64,000 bases of DNA from Bacteroidales bacterium (lineage in GTDB: Bacteria > Bacteroidota > Bacteroidia > Bacteroidales > VadinHA17), in the NCBI GenBank assembly GCA_016709865.1, contig JADJLX010000003.1, positions 558,001 to 622,000 of the forward strand, given 5' to 3'. The notes under the pieces are model-generated. The model made no database searches and was not told the origin of the DNA. It saw only the letters and a program-made list of their open reading frames with translations. Shown piece by piece: positions 55,320 through 63,008 of this stretch (positions within the stretch are counted from its first letter, which is position 1; every line of letters begins with the position of its first letter). The position numbers and the translations under genes are program-made.

Positions 55320-57200
55320 TTACTTCTTATTAAGTATCAGATCAATCTCATCCATCACCCTGTTCATGAATGCGATAGTCAGTTCGAAAGGCTCATTAGT
55401 AGTCAGATCGGCTCCGGCTTTCTTAAGCAGTTCGATCGGATAATCAGATCCTCCCGATGAAAGGAAGGTTATATATTTATTCAAAGCCTCTTTGTCACCG
55501 CTCTTGACTTTTTCAGCAAGCGATATTGATGCAGTGAATGAAGTGCTGTACTGGTATACATAGAATCCCCTGTAGAAATGAGGTATGAAAGCCCATTCCA
55601 TCTCAAGGTTCTTATCAAGTTTGGTGATACCCTTTTCGGATCCGTAAAATTTCTTCAGAATATCCATATAGATCCCTGAAATTTCATCACCGGTTAGCGG
55701 CTGACCTTTTTCGACAGCTTCATGAATACGCAGTTCAAACTCTGCAAACTGAGTCTGGCGGAAGAGTGTGCCTTTAAAGACATCGAGCCAGGTCATCAGC
55801 ATTGAGAGCCTTGTATTATCGTCTTTTACTTTCTTTATCATATTATCGAATAGTAGCACCTCATTAAAAGTTGAGGCAACCTCCGCTACAAATATGGGGT
55901 AGTCGGCTAGAGGATAAGGCTGTTTGTTGTTCGAAAGGTAGCTCTGCATTGTATGTCCCAGTTCATGAGCCAGTGTGCTGACGTCAGAGTACAGATCGGT
56001 GTAGTTCAGCAGTATATACGGATGCAGATCCTTGTCCATTCCTGAAGAATATGCACCAAACTGTTTGCCAGGAGTCGGATATACATCAATCCATCTGTTG
56101 TCGATGGCCTTCTTCACTGTTGCAATATATTCATCGCCAAGAGGTTTCAGTGCCTCGAGGATGATGCCGGTTGCTTCATCATATGTATATTTCAGGTCAA
56201 TATCCTTAACTACAGGGGCATAAAGGTCGGAGTACTTCAGTGTGTCAACTCCAAGCATCCTCTTTTTGATTCCCAGGTAGCGATGGAAGGCAGGCAGGTT
56301 CCTGTTAACATTCTCTACAAGAGATGTATAGACCTTAACAGGTATGTTGTTTGGGTAGAGCGACGCTTCGAGAGCAGACTCGTAATGTCTGGCCCTGGAT
56401 TGGAAGATATCCGTTTTTACAGTACCATAAAGCATCTCTCCGTAGGTTGCCTTGTAATTCTCCCAGTTATTCCAGAAGGCATTGAAAACAAGCTCTCTGT
56501 CGGTCCTGTTAGTACTGGCTCTGTATCTGTTATATTCCGACTGTGTAACTGTTAATTTCTTTCCGTTCGAAAGTGTTACTTCAGGTGATGGCATCTCAGC
56601 ATTACTGTATGTATTGTAAACAGCGTCAGGAACGCCGGTTACCATTGACGATAGCGCCATAATACGTTCTTCCGGTTCTGAAAGAGAGTGTTTCTTTAAT
56701 CTGAACAGATTCTCAAGGCCCATTCTGTAAGGAGCCAGTTCAGGATCTGATTTTATGAAGCCGTCTATCTTCGACCACTCGGCCGACAGGATCTCAGGCT
56801 CGGCAAAAGCTGTTCTGGTACCCAGATCTGAGAACATCTGCTGAAGCTCCTGCTTCATAGCATTGTATTTCATATTGCGGGTATCCAGGTCGGAGTTGAA
56901 ACTGGCATAACTGTATAGTCTGGATGCCTCTTTCCCGATCTCAGAGCCCAGGACATAGAATTTTTTCAGATCGGCAGCTGATTTCGTGAGTGTTCCTTTG
57001 AATTTCTCAAGTCCTGCCGCTTTCACAGCCAGTGCCTCTTTGGCTTTTGTCCAGTCAGCATCTGATTTATATATGTCCGTAAGGTTCCACTTATATTTAT
57101 CGGCTATCTCATCTCTTGTTTTCTGTCCGTATGCTGAAAAGGAAACAGAAGTAAGTACTGCAAAAAGCATTATCGCTCTGACTAAAAGTCTTTTATTCAT
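55320..57200 (-). CDS. pepF: Oligoendopeptidase F, family M3B
   Basis: A 626-residue zinc metallopeptidase. A signal peptide (1-25, ending SAYGQ) indicates a periplasmic enzyme, unlike the cytoplasmic Bacillus PepF. Domains: N-terminal helical lobe (~30-200), then the M3 catalytic domain. The HExxH zinc site is in VSTLAHELGHTMQSYLS, with the third ligand Glu in VAEVASTFNEVLLFD. EMEWAFIPHFYRGFYVYQYSTSF is also family-typical. It cleaves short peptides. Confidence 0.93.
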   Translation of the reverse strand: MNKRLLVRAIMLFAVLTSVSFSAYGQKTRDEIADKYKWNLTDIYKSDADWTKAKEALAVKAAGLEKFKGTLTKSAADLKKFYVLGSEIGKEASRLYSYASFNSDLDTRNMKYNAMKQELQQMFSDLGTRTAFAEPEILSAEWSKIDGFIKSDPELAPYRMGLENLFRLKKHSLSEPEERIMALSSMVTGVPDAVYNTYSNAEMPSPEVTLSNGKKLTVTQSEYNRYRASTNRTDRELVFNAFWNNWENYKATYGEMLYGTVKTDIFQSRARHYESALEASLYPNNIPVKVYTSLVENVNRNLPAFHRYLGIKKRMLGVDTLKYSDLYAPVVKDIDLKYTYDEATGIILEALKPLGDEYIATVKKAIDNRWIDVYPTPGKQFGAYSSGMDKDLHPYILLNYTDLYSDVSTLAHELGHTMQSYLSNNKQPYPLADYPIFVAEVASTFNEVLLFDNMIKKVKDDNTRLSMLMTWLDVFKGTLFRQTQFAEFELRIHEAVEKGQPLTGDEISGIYMDILKKFYGSEKGITKLDKNLEMEWAFIPHFYRGFYVYQYSTSFTASISLAEKVKSGDKEALNKYITFLSSGGSDYPIELLKKAGADLTTNEPFELTIAFMNRVMDEIDLILNKK

Positions 57201-57482
57201 ATAATGTGATTTTAAAATGACGTTAAAGATAATTTATTTCTGATTTCTTTATTCTAACAATTGACAATCAGCAATTGTTTAACAAAACATAAGTATTAAA
57301 GATCTTCTTCGCCGTTACGCCCTTACGCCTTTACACTATTGCACCTTCGTTAAAGCTACGGTGCACGCAGTACGCCATTCCTCCCATCATCTATAAAACA
57401 TCATAAATAATACATTAAGCTCATAGGGTAAAAGCCCCCTTTGACGATCTTCTGTTTTTAACCCGATAAACTTAAATAATAG
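57201..57482. other. Spacer with cgcc-type array and AT-rich sequence
   Basis: No gene is seen. An ACAATTG…CAATTGT hairpin lies at 57257-57280. GCCGTTACGCCCTTACGCC-type 8-nt units are at 57310-57345, followed by CATCATCTATAAAACATC, a motif also found at 59107-59126. Unlike the arrays at 9875 and 62275, this one has no TAnnTTTG box behind it. Confidence 0.55.
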
Positions 57483-58007
57483 ATGAAATCAAAACTTATT
57501 TCAATTTGCAGTCTGATAGTATTAACTGCACTCATTTCACCGAAGATAAATGCTCAGTCGGCCATAAACAGAGACACACTGATGTTTGCAGCAAAAGAAA
57601 TTATAAAAGGAACAAACTATTGTGGTCTGGCTACAGTCGATGCTTCAGGGCAGCCACAGATGCGTACGATGAACCCTTTTCCTGTTAATGATGATTTCAT
57701 TACATGGTTTGCCACATCAAGGAGCAGCCGTAAAGTAAAAGAGATTAAAAACAATCCCAAAGTATGTGTTTATTATGCCGACCATTCCACTGCAAAAGGA
57801 TATGTCAGCATCACGGGAACCGCAGAGGTGATAGATGACAGGGACCTGTTGGTTAAGATGAAACGCGATTACTGGAACGGAATACCAAACTGGGAAACCA
57901 ATTTTGTTCTTATTAAGATAGTCCCGAAAACAATGGAAGTTGTTAATTATAAACGTGGACTGAGTAGTGATCCCAATACCTTCAGTGCACCGAAGATGGT
58001 CTTCTGA
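57483..58007 (+). CDS. Pyridoxamine 5'-phosphate oxidase-like, exported
   Basis: 174 residues with a signal peptide (1-24, ending KINAQ). The mature part is an FMN-binding split barrel: TNYCGLATVDASGQPQMRTMNPFPV, WFATSRSSRKVKEIKNNPKVCVYY, GYVSITGTAEVIDD. The family includes flavin reductases and heme-degrading enzymes as well as PdxH. An exported member suggests an uncommon role. The specific activity is unknown. Confidence 0.82.
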   Translation: MKSKLISICSLIVLTALISPKINAQSAINRDTLMFAAKEIIKGTNYCGLATVDASGQPQMRTMNPFPVNDDFITWFATSRSSRKVKEIKNNPKVCVYYADHSTAKGYVSITGTAEVIDDRDLLVKMKRDYWNGIPNWETNFVLIKIVPKTMEVVNYKRGLSSDPNTFSAPKMVF

Positions 58008-58041
58008 ATAGGAAAGAAGGGGAGAAAGGGAGAAAGGGAGA

Positions 58042-58068
58042 TTGAATCAATTTCACTAAATTTGATTC
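58042..58068 (+). promoter_or_regulatory. Promoter with overlapping inverted repeat, cation-efflux gene
   Basis: TAAATTTG at 58056-58063 is an exact -7 box, 19 bases before the ATG. It is overlapped by the perfect inverted repeat TGAATCAA-N11-TTGATTCA (58042-58049 and 58061-58068). This is a good candidate for a repressor operator, perhaps metal-responsive. Confidence 0.55.
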
Positions 58069-58081
58069 ATAAATTTTTCAT

Positions 58082-58990
58082 ATGTCACATCAGGATGCAT
58101 CGATTAAATCGATACTATTTGCCTTACTGGCTAACTTTGGGATTGCTGTAACCAAGACAGCAGCAGCAGTAATAACCGGATCGGGTGCTATGCTGGCCGA
58201 GTCGATACACTCCTTTGCCGACTGTGGTAACCAGGGATTGCTTTTCCTCGGGTTAAGCAAATCGAAGCGGAAGCCCGACCCTGATCATCCTCTGGGATAT
58301 GGCAAAGAGATCTATTTCTGGTCGTTTATTGTAGCACTTATCTTATTCAGTATGGGAGGGATGTTCTCAATATATGAGGGCATCCATAAACTCAGTTCGC
58401 ATGAAGGACTTACAAGTCCGATTATTGCAGTTGTTGTTTTATCTGTCAGCATGATTCTCGAGGCGGCTTCTCTGTATGGCTGTCTGACACAAATAAATAA
58501 GATAAGGCATAATGAATCACTCTGGAAGTGGGTTAAAAACACCCGTAAGAGTGAACTGGTAGTTGTATTGGGAGAAGATATCGCTGCTTTGCTGGGACTC
58601 TCTTTTGCTCTTATTGCGGTTCTGCTGTCTATTATAACAGGTAACCCTGTATTTGATGCAATTGGAAGCATTGGCATTGGTGTTTTGCTGGTCTTTATTT
58701 CTATCTTCCTGGCCACCAAGGTAAAAAGCCTGCTTATCGGACAAAGTACTGATGATGAAACCCGTAAAGAGATAATAAGTATCCTTGAAGCAAGGCCCGA
58801 GATTGAGAAAATACTTAATCTCATCACATTACAGCTGGGTGCTCAGATAATGGTTGCCGTAAAAGCCAGAATGAAGGCAGTTGATTCTGCAGAACAGCTG
58901 ATCAAAAATATAAATAACTGCGAAGCTGAACTAAAAAAGCACAATACTGCAATCAACTGGGTCTTCTTCGAACCCGATATTGACGACTGA
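58082..58990 (+). CDS. Cation diffusion facilitator (ZnT9-like) transporter
   Basis: A 302-residue CDF family efflux protein with six transmembrane helices and a short cytoplasmic tail. TM2 has the usual metal site HSFAD (in ESIHSFADCGNQ). TM5 has GEDIAALLG in place of the second HxxxD, the pattern of the SLC30A9/ZnT9 branch, so metal choice may differ from zinc. DPDHPLGYGKEIYFWSF is conserved. Single gene under a promoter with an inverted repeat. Confidence 0.88.
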   Translation: MSHQDASIKSILFALLANFGIAVTKTAAAVITGSGAMLAESIHSFADCGNQGLLFLGLSKSKRKPDPDHPLGYGKEIYFWSFIVALILFSMGGMFSIYEGIHKLSSHEGLTSPIIAVVVLSVSMILEAASLYGCLTQINKIRHNESLWKWVKNTRKSELVVVLGEDIAALLGLSFALIAVLLSIITGNPVFDAIGSIGIGVLLVFISIFLATKVKSLLIGQSTDDETRKEIISILEARPEIEKILNLITLQLGAQIMVAVKARMKAVDSAEQLIKNINNCEAELKKHNTAINWVFFEPDIDD

Positions 58991-59143
58991 AGAAGGAGGG
59001 GGAGAAGAGGAGAAAGGGAGAGGGGGAGACTGCACGACTGCATGACTGCAAGACATTTCTTCCGCCCTTGCGCCTTTACGCCATAACGCCCTTGCGCCCT
59101 TCCCCCCATCATCTATCATCTATAATACATAATCCATAATTCA
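58991..59143. repeat. Four repeat families joined in one spacer
   Basis: In order: a purine GGGAGA-type array (58991-59027); the 8-nt GACTGCA(C/T/A) array (59028-59053); the 8-nt CGCCCTTG/CGCCTTTA array (59063-59100); and ATCTATCATCTATAATACAT (59111-59130) with relatives to 59143. The first two are joined the same way at 53759-53826. No gene is seen. Confidence 0.7.
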
Positions 59144-59169
59144 TCCTTGCTTCTATTCCGATTTATTTG

Positions 59170-59177
59170 TAAATTTG
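59170..59177 (+). promoter_or_regulatory. Possible promoter of the membrane protein gene
   Basis: TAAATTTG, exact -7 box, 41 bases upstream of the ATG at 59219. A second, weaker CTTTG box lies closer (59190-59195). Confidence 0.4.
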
Positions 59178-59218
59178 GTATATACTACTTCTTTGTCTCA
59201 AACTAAAAGCAGTGTCCA

Positions 59219-59962
59219 ATGAAAAAGAAAGCAGAAACCATTAAAGCTGAAAATATCAGAAAGACATTCTATCGTACCCGTAAAGCCATAGGATGGCTGG
59301 GAATACTCCTCTCCTTTATATTGTTGCTGCTTTCTTTCATTCCTTTTTTTAAAACAGCTATTCAGCCTTCAATAAGCCATTACTACTATACAAATCTGCG
59401 CGAGATTTTTACAGGAGTACTCTGCGCCACAAGTCTTTTTCTGATCTCATACAGGGGGTATTCTAACGAGATCTTCTGCTTAAATGAGAATATAATGACA
59501 AACATTGCAGGTTTTTTAGCTTTAGGAGTCGCTCTTATGCCTACCAATCCTGTTAAGGTGAATGGTGAAATTAACTGGTTAGATAAAATTGATACTCTAT
59601 TGCCGGTATACGAATCCTGGACTGGAACCCTTCACTATATTTTTGCTGCCGGCTTTTTCTTTATACTGGCTCATATCTCCCATAATATTTTTGTACTGGG
59701 TCAGATAGAAATCAAGGGCAAAACCACCCAGCCTTATAATGAGAACAGGATCTACAGGATATGTGGCTGGGTGATTTTCATAGCTATTCTTTTGATTCCG
59801 GTAGGCAAGTTTTTGGTAGGGGAGTATTCAACGTTGCCTCTTGAAGCTGTTGCACTAGTTGCTTTCGGTATTTCGTGGCTTACCAAGGGAAGGATTTTTG
59901 AAGTGACCAAGGCAGCGGGAAAAGCAGTTTACATGGAAAATCGTAAAGAAACTAAAAAGTAA
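59219..59962 (+). CDS. Polytopic membrane protein of unknown function
   Basis: 247 residues with six likely membrane helices. The segment PSISHYYYTNLREIFTGVLCATSLFLISY in the first loop and second helix is probably the conserved core, and TGTLHYIFAAGFFFILAHISHNIF is a later His-rich helix. It loosely resembles DUF998-like membrane proteins. No transport or enzyme motif was recognised. Single gene; a broken glycosidase remnant begins 12 bases after its stop. Confidence 0.6.
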   Translation: MKKKAETIKAENIRKTFYRTRKAIGWLGILLSFILLLLSFIPFFKTAIQPSISHYYYTNLREIFTGVLCATSLFLISYRGYSNEIFCLNENIMTNIAGFLALGVALMPTNPVKVNGEINWLDKIDTLLPVYESWTGTLHYIFAAGFFFILAHISHNIFVLGQIEIKGKTTQPYNENRIYRICGWVIFIAILLIPVGKFLVGEYSTLPLEAVALVAFGISWLTKGRIFEVTKAAGKAVYMENRKETKK

Positions 59963-59973
59963 TGATATTATAA

Positions 59974-60108
59974 GCCTCGTGGTATAATCCCCGTAACGGT
60001 GAATCAACGCCTTCAGGCACATTCGACTGCAAAGGAGAGATACTGTTCGACCCGCCAGGCGAAAGAGCAAATGACAACGACTGGGTGCTGGTCCTTAACA
60101 AAAAATAG
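59974..60108 (+). pseudogene. 3' remnant of a DUF4038/collagen-binding-domain glycosidase
   Basis: In the frame ending at TAG 60106-60108, 44 codons read ASWYNPRNGESTPSGTF, then a middle part, then LFDPPGERANDNDWVLVLNK. WYNPR-G and the F-x-PPG…DWVLVL end are the signature of the putative collagen-binding domain that closes DUF4038 (GH140-like) glycosidases. The frame has a stop (TAA 59971) just before and no start, so only the last part of a lost gene of some 450 codons remains. Codons are still clean, which suggests a recent deletion. Confidence 0.72.
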
Positions 60109-60184
60109 GCATGCTTCGGCTGCGCTCAGCAAGCGTGTGTGGCTCAGAGCACAGAGCACGGAGCATGGAGCACAGAGCACAGGG
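60109..60184 (+). repeat. Composite repeat: TGCTGAGCG palindrome plus 7-nt array, copy 2
   Basis: GCATGCTTCGGCTGCGCTCA (from 60109) is followed at 60146-60180 by five 7-nt units (AGAGCAC, AGAGCAC, GGAGCAT, GGAGCAC, AGAGCAC). On the other strand it matches the module order at 47336-47392. It starts at the stop codon of the glycosidase remnant. Confidence 0.7.
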
Positions 60185-60216
60185 AAGAGTATTGAAAATA
60201 ATCAAATAACATATCG

Positions 60217-60564
60217 ATGACATCTGACAAAAGCATTCCGTTTCAGACTATAGACTGGTCTATGATACCCAAAACAGAACATAAAGGTGAAACCGGAACT
60301 GCATACTGGCAGACCTTACAATATCCGGGATTAAGGATCCGTATTGTTGAGTATACCCCCGGCTATCTTGCCGATCACTGGTGCCGGAAAGGTCATATTG
60401 TTCATTGTCTCGAAGGTGAGTTTGTAAGTCAGCTCAGCGATGGCACAGTGACTCTGTTGAAAAAGGGCATGACATACGTTGTATCTGATGACCTTAGTTC
60501 TCACCGTTCTGTCTCTGCCGCAGGTGTAAAACTATTAATTATAGATGGTGATTTTTTAATGTAG
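60217..60564 (+). CDS. DHCW-motif cupin-fold protein
   Basis: A 115-residue small cupin with the defining DHWCRKGHIVHCLEGEF motif, whose Cys and His residues probably bind a metal or substrate. RIRIVEYTPGYLADHW and MTYVVSDDLSSHRS follow the family pattern. The function is unknown. It is followed 31 bases later by an EamA transporter gene, possibly in one transcript. Confidence 0.85.
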   Translation: MTSDKSIPFQTIDWSMIPKTEHKGETGTAYWQTLQYPGLRIRIVEYTPGYLADHWCRKGHIVHCLEGEFVSQLSDGTVTLLKKGMTYVVSDDLSSHRSVSAAGVKLLIIDGDFLM

Positions 60565-60595
60565 TAAAGAACCTTTAAACCGTTAACCAGTTTAG

Positions 60596-61477
60596 ATGAT
60601 GGAGACTGCCATGGTTACAATAGCTGTCTTACTGCGGATATTATCCAATCCGTTGGGTAATGTCTTTCAGAAACAGCTTACGGCAAAAGGAATCCATCCT
60701 CTGTTTGTTAATTTCCTGACATATTTCCTGTTATCAGTCTTTTGTATAGTTGCTATTTTCTTTTTTAATCTTCCTGAAGTACCCCGGCAATTCTGGATCT
60801 ATTCAGTTCTGGCGGGTATGACCGGAGCACTTGGCAACGGCTTCCTCGTTAAAGCAATAAACGATGGAGAACTTTCGGTACTCGGGCCGGTTAATTCCTA
60901 TAAATCGGTTGTGGGGATTATCGGCGGGATCATACTGCTGGGAGAGATCCCTTCATTATGGGGAATTGCAGGAATTGTGCTTATCATCTACGGAAGCTAT
61001 TTTGTTCTCGATACCACCGAAGAAAGGTTTTCATTTGCACTCCTGAAAAGAAGCGATATTCAGTTCCGTTTGATAGCAATGATACTAACAGCCATTGAAG
61101 CTGTATTTCTGAAGAAAGTAATTATTGCATCATCTTCAACAATAGCATTCCTGAGCTGGTGCTGTTTCGGTGCTCTCTTTTCATTTATTCTTTTGTTTGT
61201 TTACCGTCTCGATTTCTTAACAGAAGTGAAGAAAACCAGTCTCAGTGATACTCGGAAATTTGTCCTGCTCATAGCCTGTATCGGCACAATGCAGTTCACT
61301 ACAAACTTCACTTTCGAACACATGCCTGTTGGTTACTCTTTATCACTCTTTCAGCTCTCCGCAATTGTCAGTGTATTCTTCGGCTACCGGTTCTTCAAAG
61401 AACGCGATATCCGCAAAAAGTTACTCGGTTCCTTTATCATGATAATCGGTTCAGTCATAGTTTTCTTTCTAAAGTAA
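60596..61477 (+). CDS. EamA/DMT superfamily transporter
   Basis: A 293-residue protein with ten predicted transmembrane helices arranged as two repeated EamA halves (ALGNGFLVKAINDGELSVLGPVNSYKSVVGIIGGIILLGE in the first; FTTNFTFEHMPVGYSLSLFQLSAIVSVFFGYRFFKE in the second). Such carriers export metabolites or amino acids. The substrate is unknown. The first two codons are both ATG, and either may be used. Confidence 0.88.
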   Translation: MMETAMVTIAVLLRILSNPLGNVFQKQLTAKGIHPLFVNFLTYFLLSVFCIVAIFFFNLPEVPRQFWIYSVLAGMTGALGNGFLVKAINDGELSVLGPVNSYKSVVGIIGGIILLGEIPSLWGIAGIVLIIYGSYFVLDTTEERFSFALLKRSDIQFRLIAMILTAIEAVFLKKVIIASSSTIAFLSWCCFGALFSFILLFVYRLDFLTEVKKTSLSDTRKFVLLIACIGTMQFTTNFTFEHMPVGYSLSLFQLSAIVSVFFGYRFFKERDIRKKLLGSFIMIIGSVIVFFLK

Positions 61478-61600
61478 TAATCATGACCCGGCACACAGCA
61501 CCACTTAGCCGTCAAATTTAAGATTTTGAAAAAGGTTAGGTGTAGTTGAATACAAAAGGTACAACTATCTTAATATCAGGATATAGTAAGCTAAATAAAC

Positions 61601-62185
61601 TCTCCCCTCCTTTTGAAGGAGGGGTGGCCGGACTACATTTTAATTTTGATACAAATGCTTATCCCGGCCGGGGTGGTTGATTATTCTATCAGATTACTAA
61701 TTCCTTTTTTATTAAATATTTTAATTATCTCACCTTTTAAATATTCAGGATCCTGGAATACAAATCTTTTTTCAAACCTTAAAATTGTGAATCCTAAACT
61801 CTCGAGATATTTATCCCTGTTTTCATCTTTTTGTATCCGATGATATTCACCATGAGGATTTCCATCCAGCTCAATAATAAGTTTTTCTGACGGACAACAA
61901 AAGTCAACAATGTATCTGCCAATACTATACTGTCTTCTGAATTTTCTTCCTGCAAGTTTCTTTGACTTAAGCATAACCCATAGAGCTACCTCAGCTTAAG
62001 TTGAGTTGTTCCTGAGAACTGATCTGAATCCTTTCAGGCTTTTTCTGTTGATGAGGTTTTTGTTGATCATGGATTTAAAGGTACGAAAAAACTAATAAAA
62101 TCAACCACCCCGTCCGGGAAATAATATTTCATAAAAGGCAGATAATCAGTACTCCCGTCCACCCCTCCTTCAAAAGGAGGGGAGA
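61601..62185 (-). mobile_element. Inverted-repeat DUF559 element, copy C (585 bp)
   Basis: Same structure as copy A but in the opposite orientation: arms at 61601-61682 and 62101-62185, each starting with the 9-bp CCCCTCCTT / AAGGAGGGG hairpin and ending at GGGGTGGTTGA on its own strand. The gene-3' arm shares ATACAAATGC with copy A, so 5' and 3' arms are distinguishable across copies. It carries a DUF559 gene with one early stop. Inserted between EamA and a methyltransferase. Confidence 0.75.
61681..62070 (-). pseudogene. DUF559 endonuclease, early nonsense, copy C
   Basis: From ATG 62070 the frame is 129 codons with one stop, TAA at codon 25 (61996-61998), where RNNST-stop-AEVALW indicates a Ser (TCA) to stop change. 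After it, ATG 61974 opens an intact 97-residue frame: MLKSKKLAGRKFRRQYSIG, then IVDFCC, KLIIELDGNPHGEYH, FTILRFEKR. A shortened nuclease could therefore still be made from 61974, including all presumed PD-(D/E)XK residues. The stop differs from that in copy A. Confidence 0.78.
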
Positions 62186-62274
62186 CTTTTACTTATTCCC
62201 GCATCTTCAATACTAAGCTTAAGTTGAAGCCTATGCATTTCACCCTGCTTAGCATTAGCTAATTTCCTGCCCTT

Positions 62275-62326
62275 ACGCCCTTACGCCTTTACGCCCTTGC
62301 GCCTTTACGCCTTTTTATTATATTTG
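62275..62326 (+). promoter_or_regulatory. Repeat-borne promoter of the methyltransferase gene
   Basis: Five 8-nt units (ACGCCCTT, ACGCCTTT, ACGCCCTT, GCGCCTTT, ACGCCTTT) at 62275-62314, then TTAT and the exact -7 box TATATTTG (62319-62326). A -33 TTG is formed at a unit junction (62297-62299), 19 bases from the -7 box. The geometry is identical to that of the prfA promoter. Confidence 0.65.
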
Positions 62327-62346
62327 AATATCATTAAAGTTTAACA

Positions 62347-62916
62347 ATGAATAACGATAACCGCCCCTACGTTTGCCCTGCTGAGTTTTCAGGCAGTCTT
62401 GATAATCCAATACGACGTTTATTTCATAATCCCCGGAAGATACTGGGGCCATTCATAAACAAAGGAATGACTGTCCTTGACCTGGGATGCGGACCGGGAT
62501 ATTTTACAGGCGAACTGGCAAATCTTGTCGGGGAGGAGGGAAAGGTGATTGCAGCAGATCTGCAGGAGAAAATGCTTGCCAGGATGGCAATTAAGATAAA
62601 GGCAATGGGAGTAGAGAATAGAGTGGAGCAGCATAAATGCTCTGCAGATAAAATAGGCCTCATGAAAAAAGTTGATTTTGTTCTCGCCTTCTGGATGGTT
62701 CATGAAGTCCCTGATCAGCTGGGAATGTTTTTCGAGCTGCAAAATATTTTGAGTTCAGGCGGGAGAATTCTTGTCATCGAGCCAAAAATCCATGTGCCGT
62801 CAGCAGCATTTGCTAAAACAATCGCGTATTCAGAGACAGCTGGTTTTGAAATTATTGAAAGGCCAAAGGTTGTTATAAGCAGATCAGTCCTGTTGTCTGT
62901 AAGAAGTAATAAATAA
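62347..62916 (+). CDS. Class I SAM-dependent methyltransferase
   Basis: A 189-residue methyltransferase with the SAM-binding motif DLGCGPGYFTG, motif II GKVIAADLQEKMLARM and FVLAFWMVHEVPDQ. The small size and ubiE-like sequence suggest a small-molecule substrate, but which one cannot be read. Single gene under the repeat-borne promoter. Confidence 0.9.
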   Translation: MNNDNRPYVCPAEFSGSLDNPIRRLFHNPRKILGPFINKGMTVLDLGCGPGYFTGELANLVGEEGKVIAADLQEKMLARMAIKIKAMGVENRVEQHKCSADKIGLMKKVDFVLAFWMVHEVPDQLGMFFELQNILSSGGRILVIEPKIHVPSAAFAKTIAYSETAGFEIIERPKVVISRSVLLSVRSNK

Positions 62917-63008
62917 AAAACCAAAGCACTTCGGGCAACGCTGTTCAACACTCCATAATTCAAAAAAGTTTATTATTTTCACTCATCATTACCTCAAAAC
63001 ACTATCCT

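Noticed and set aside
58312..58827. 171-residue open frame antisense to the CDF transporter
   Set aside because: Shadow frame of a membrane protein gene without any recognisable domain.
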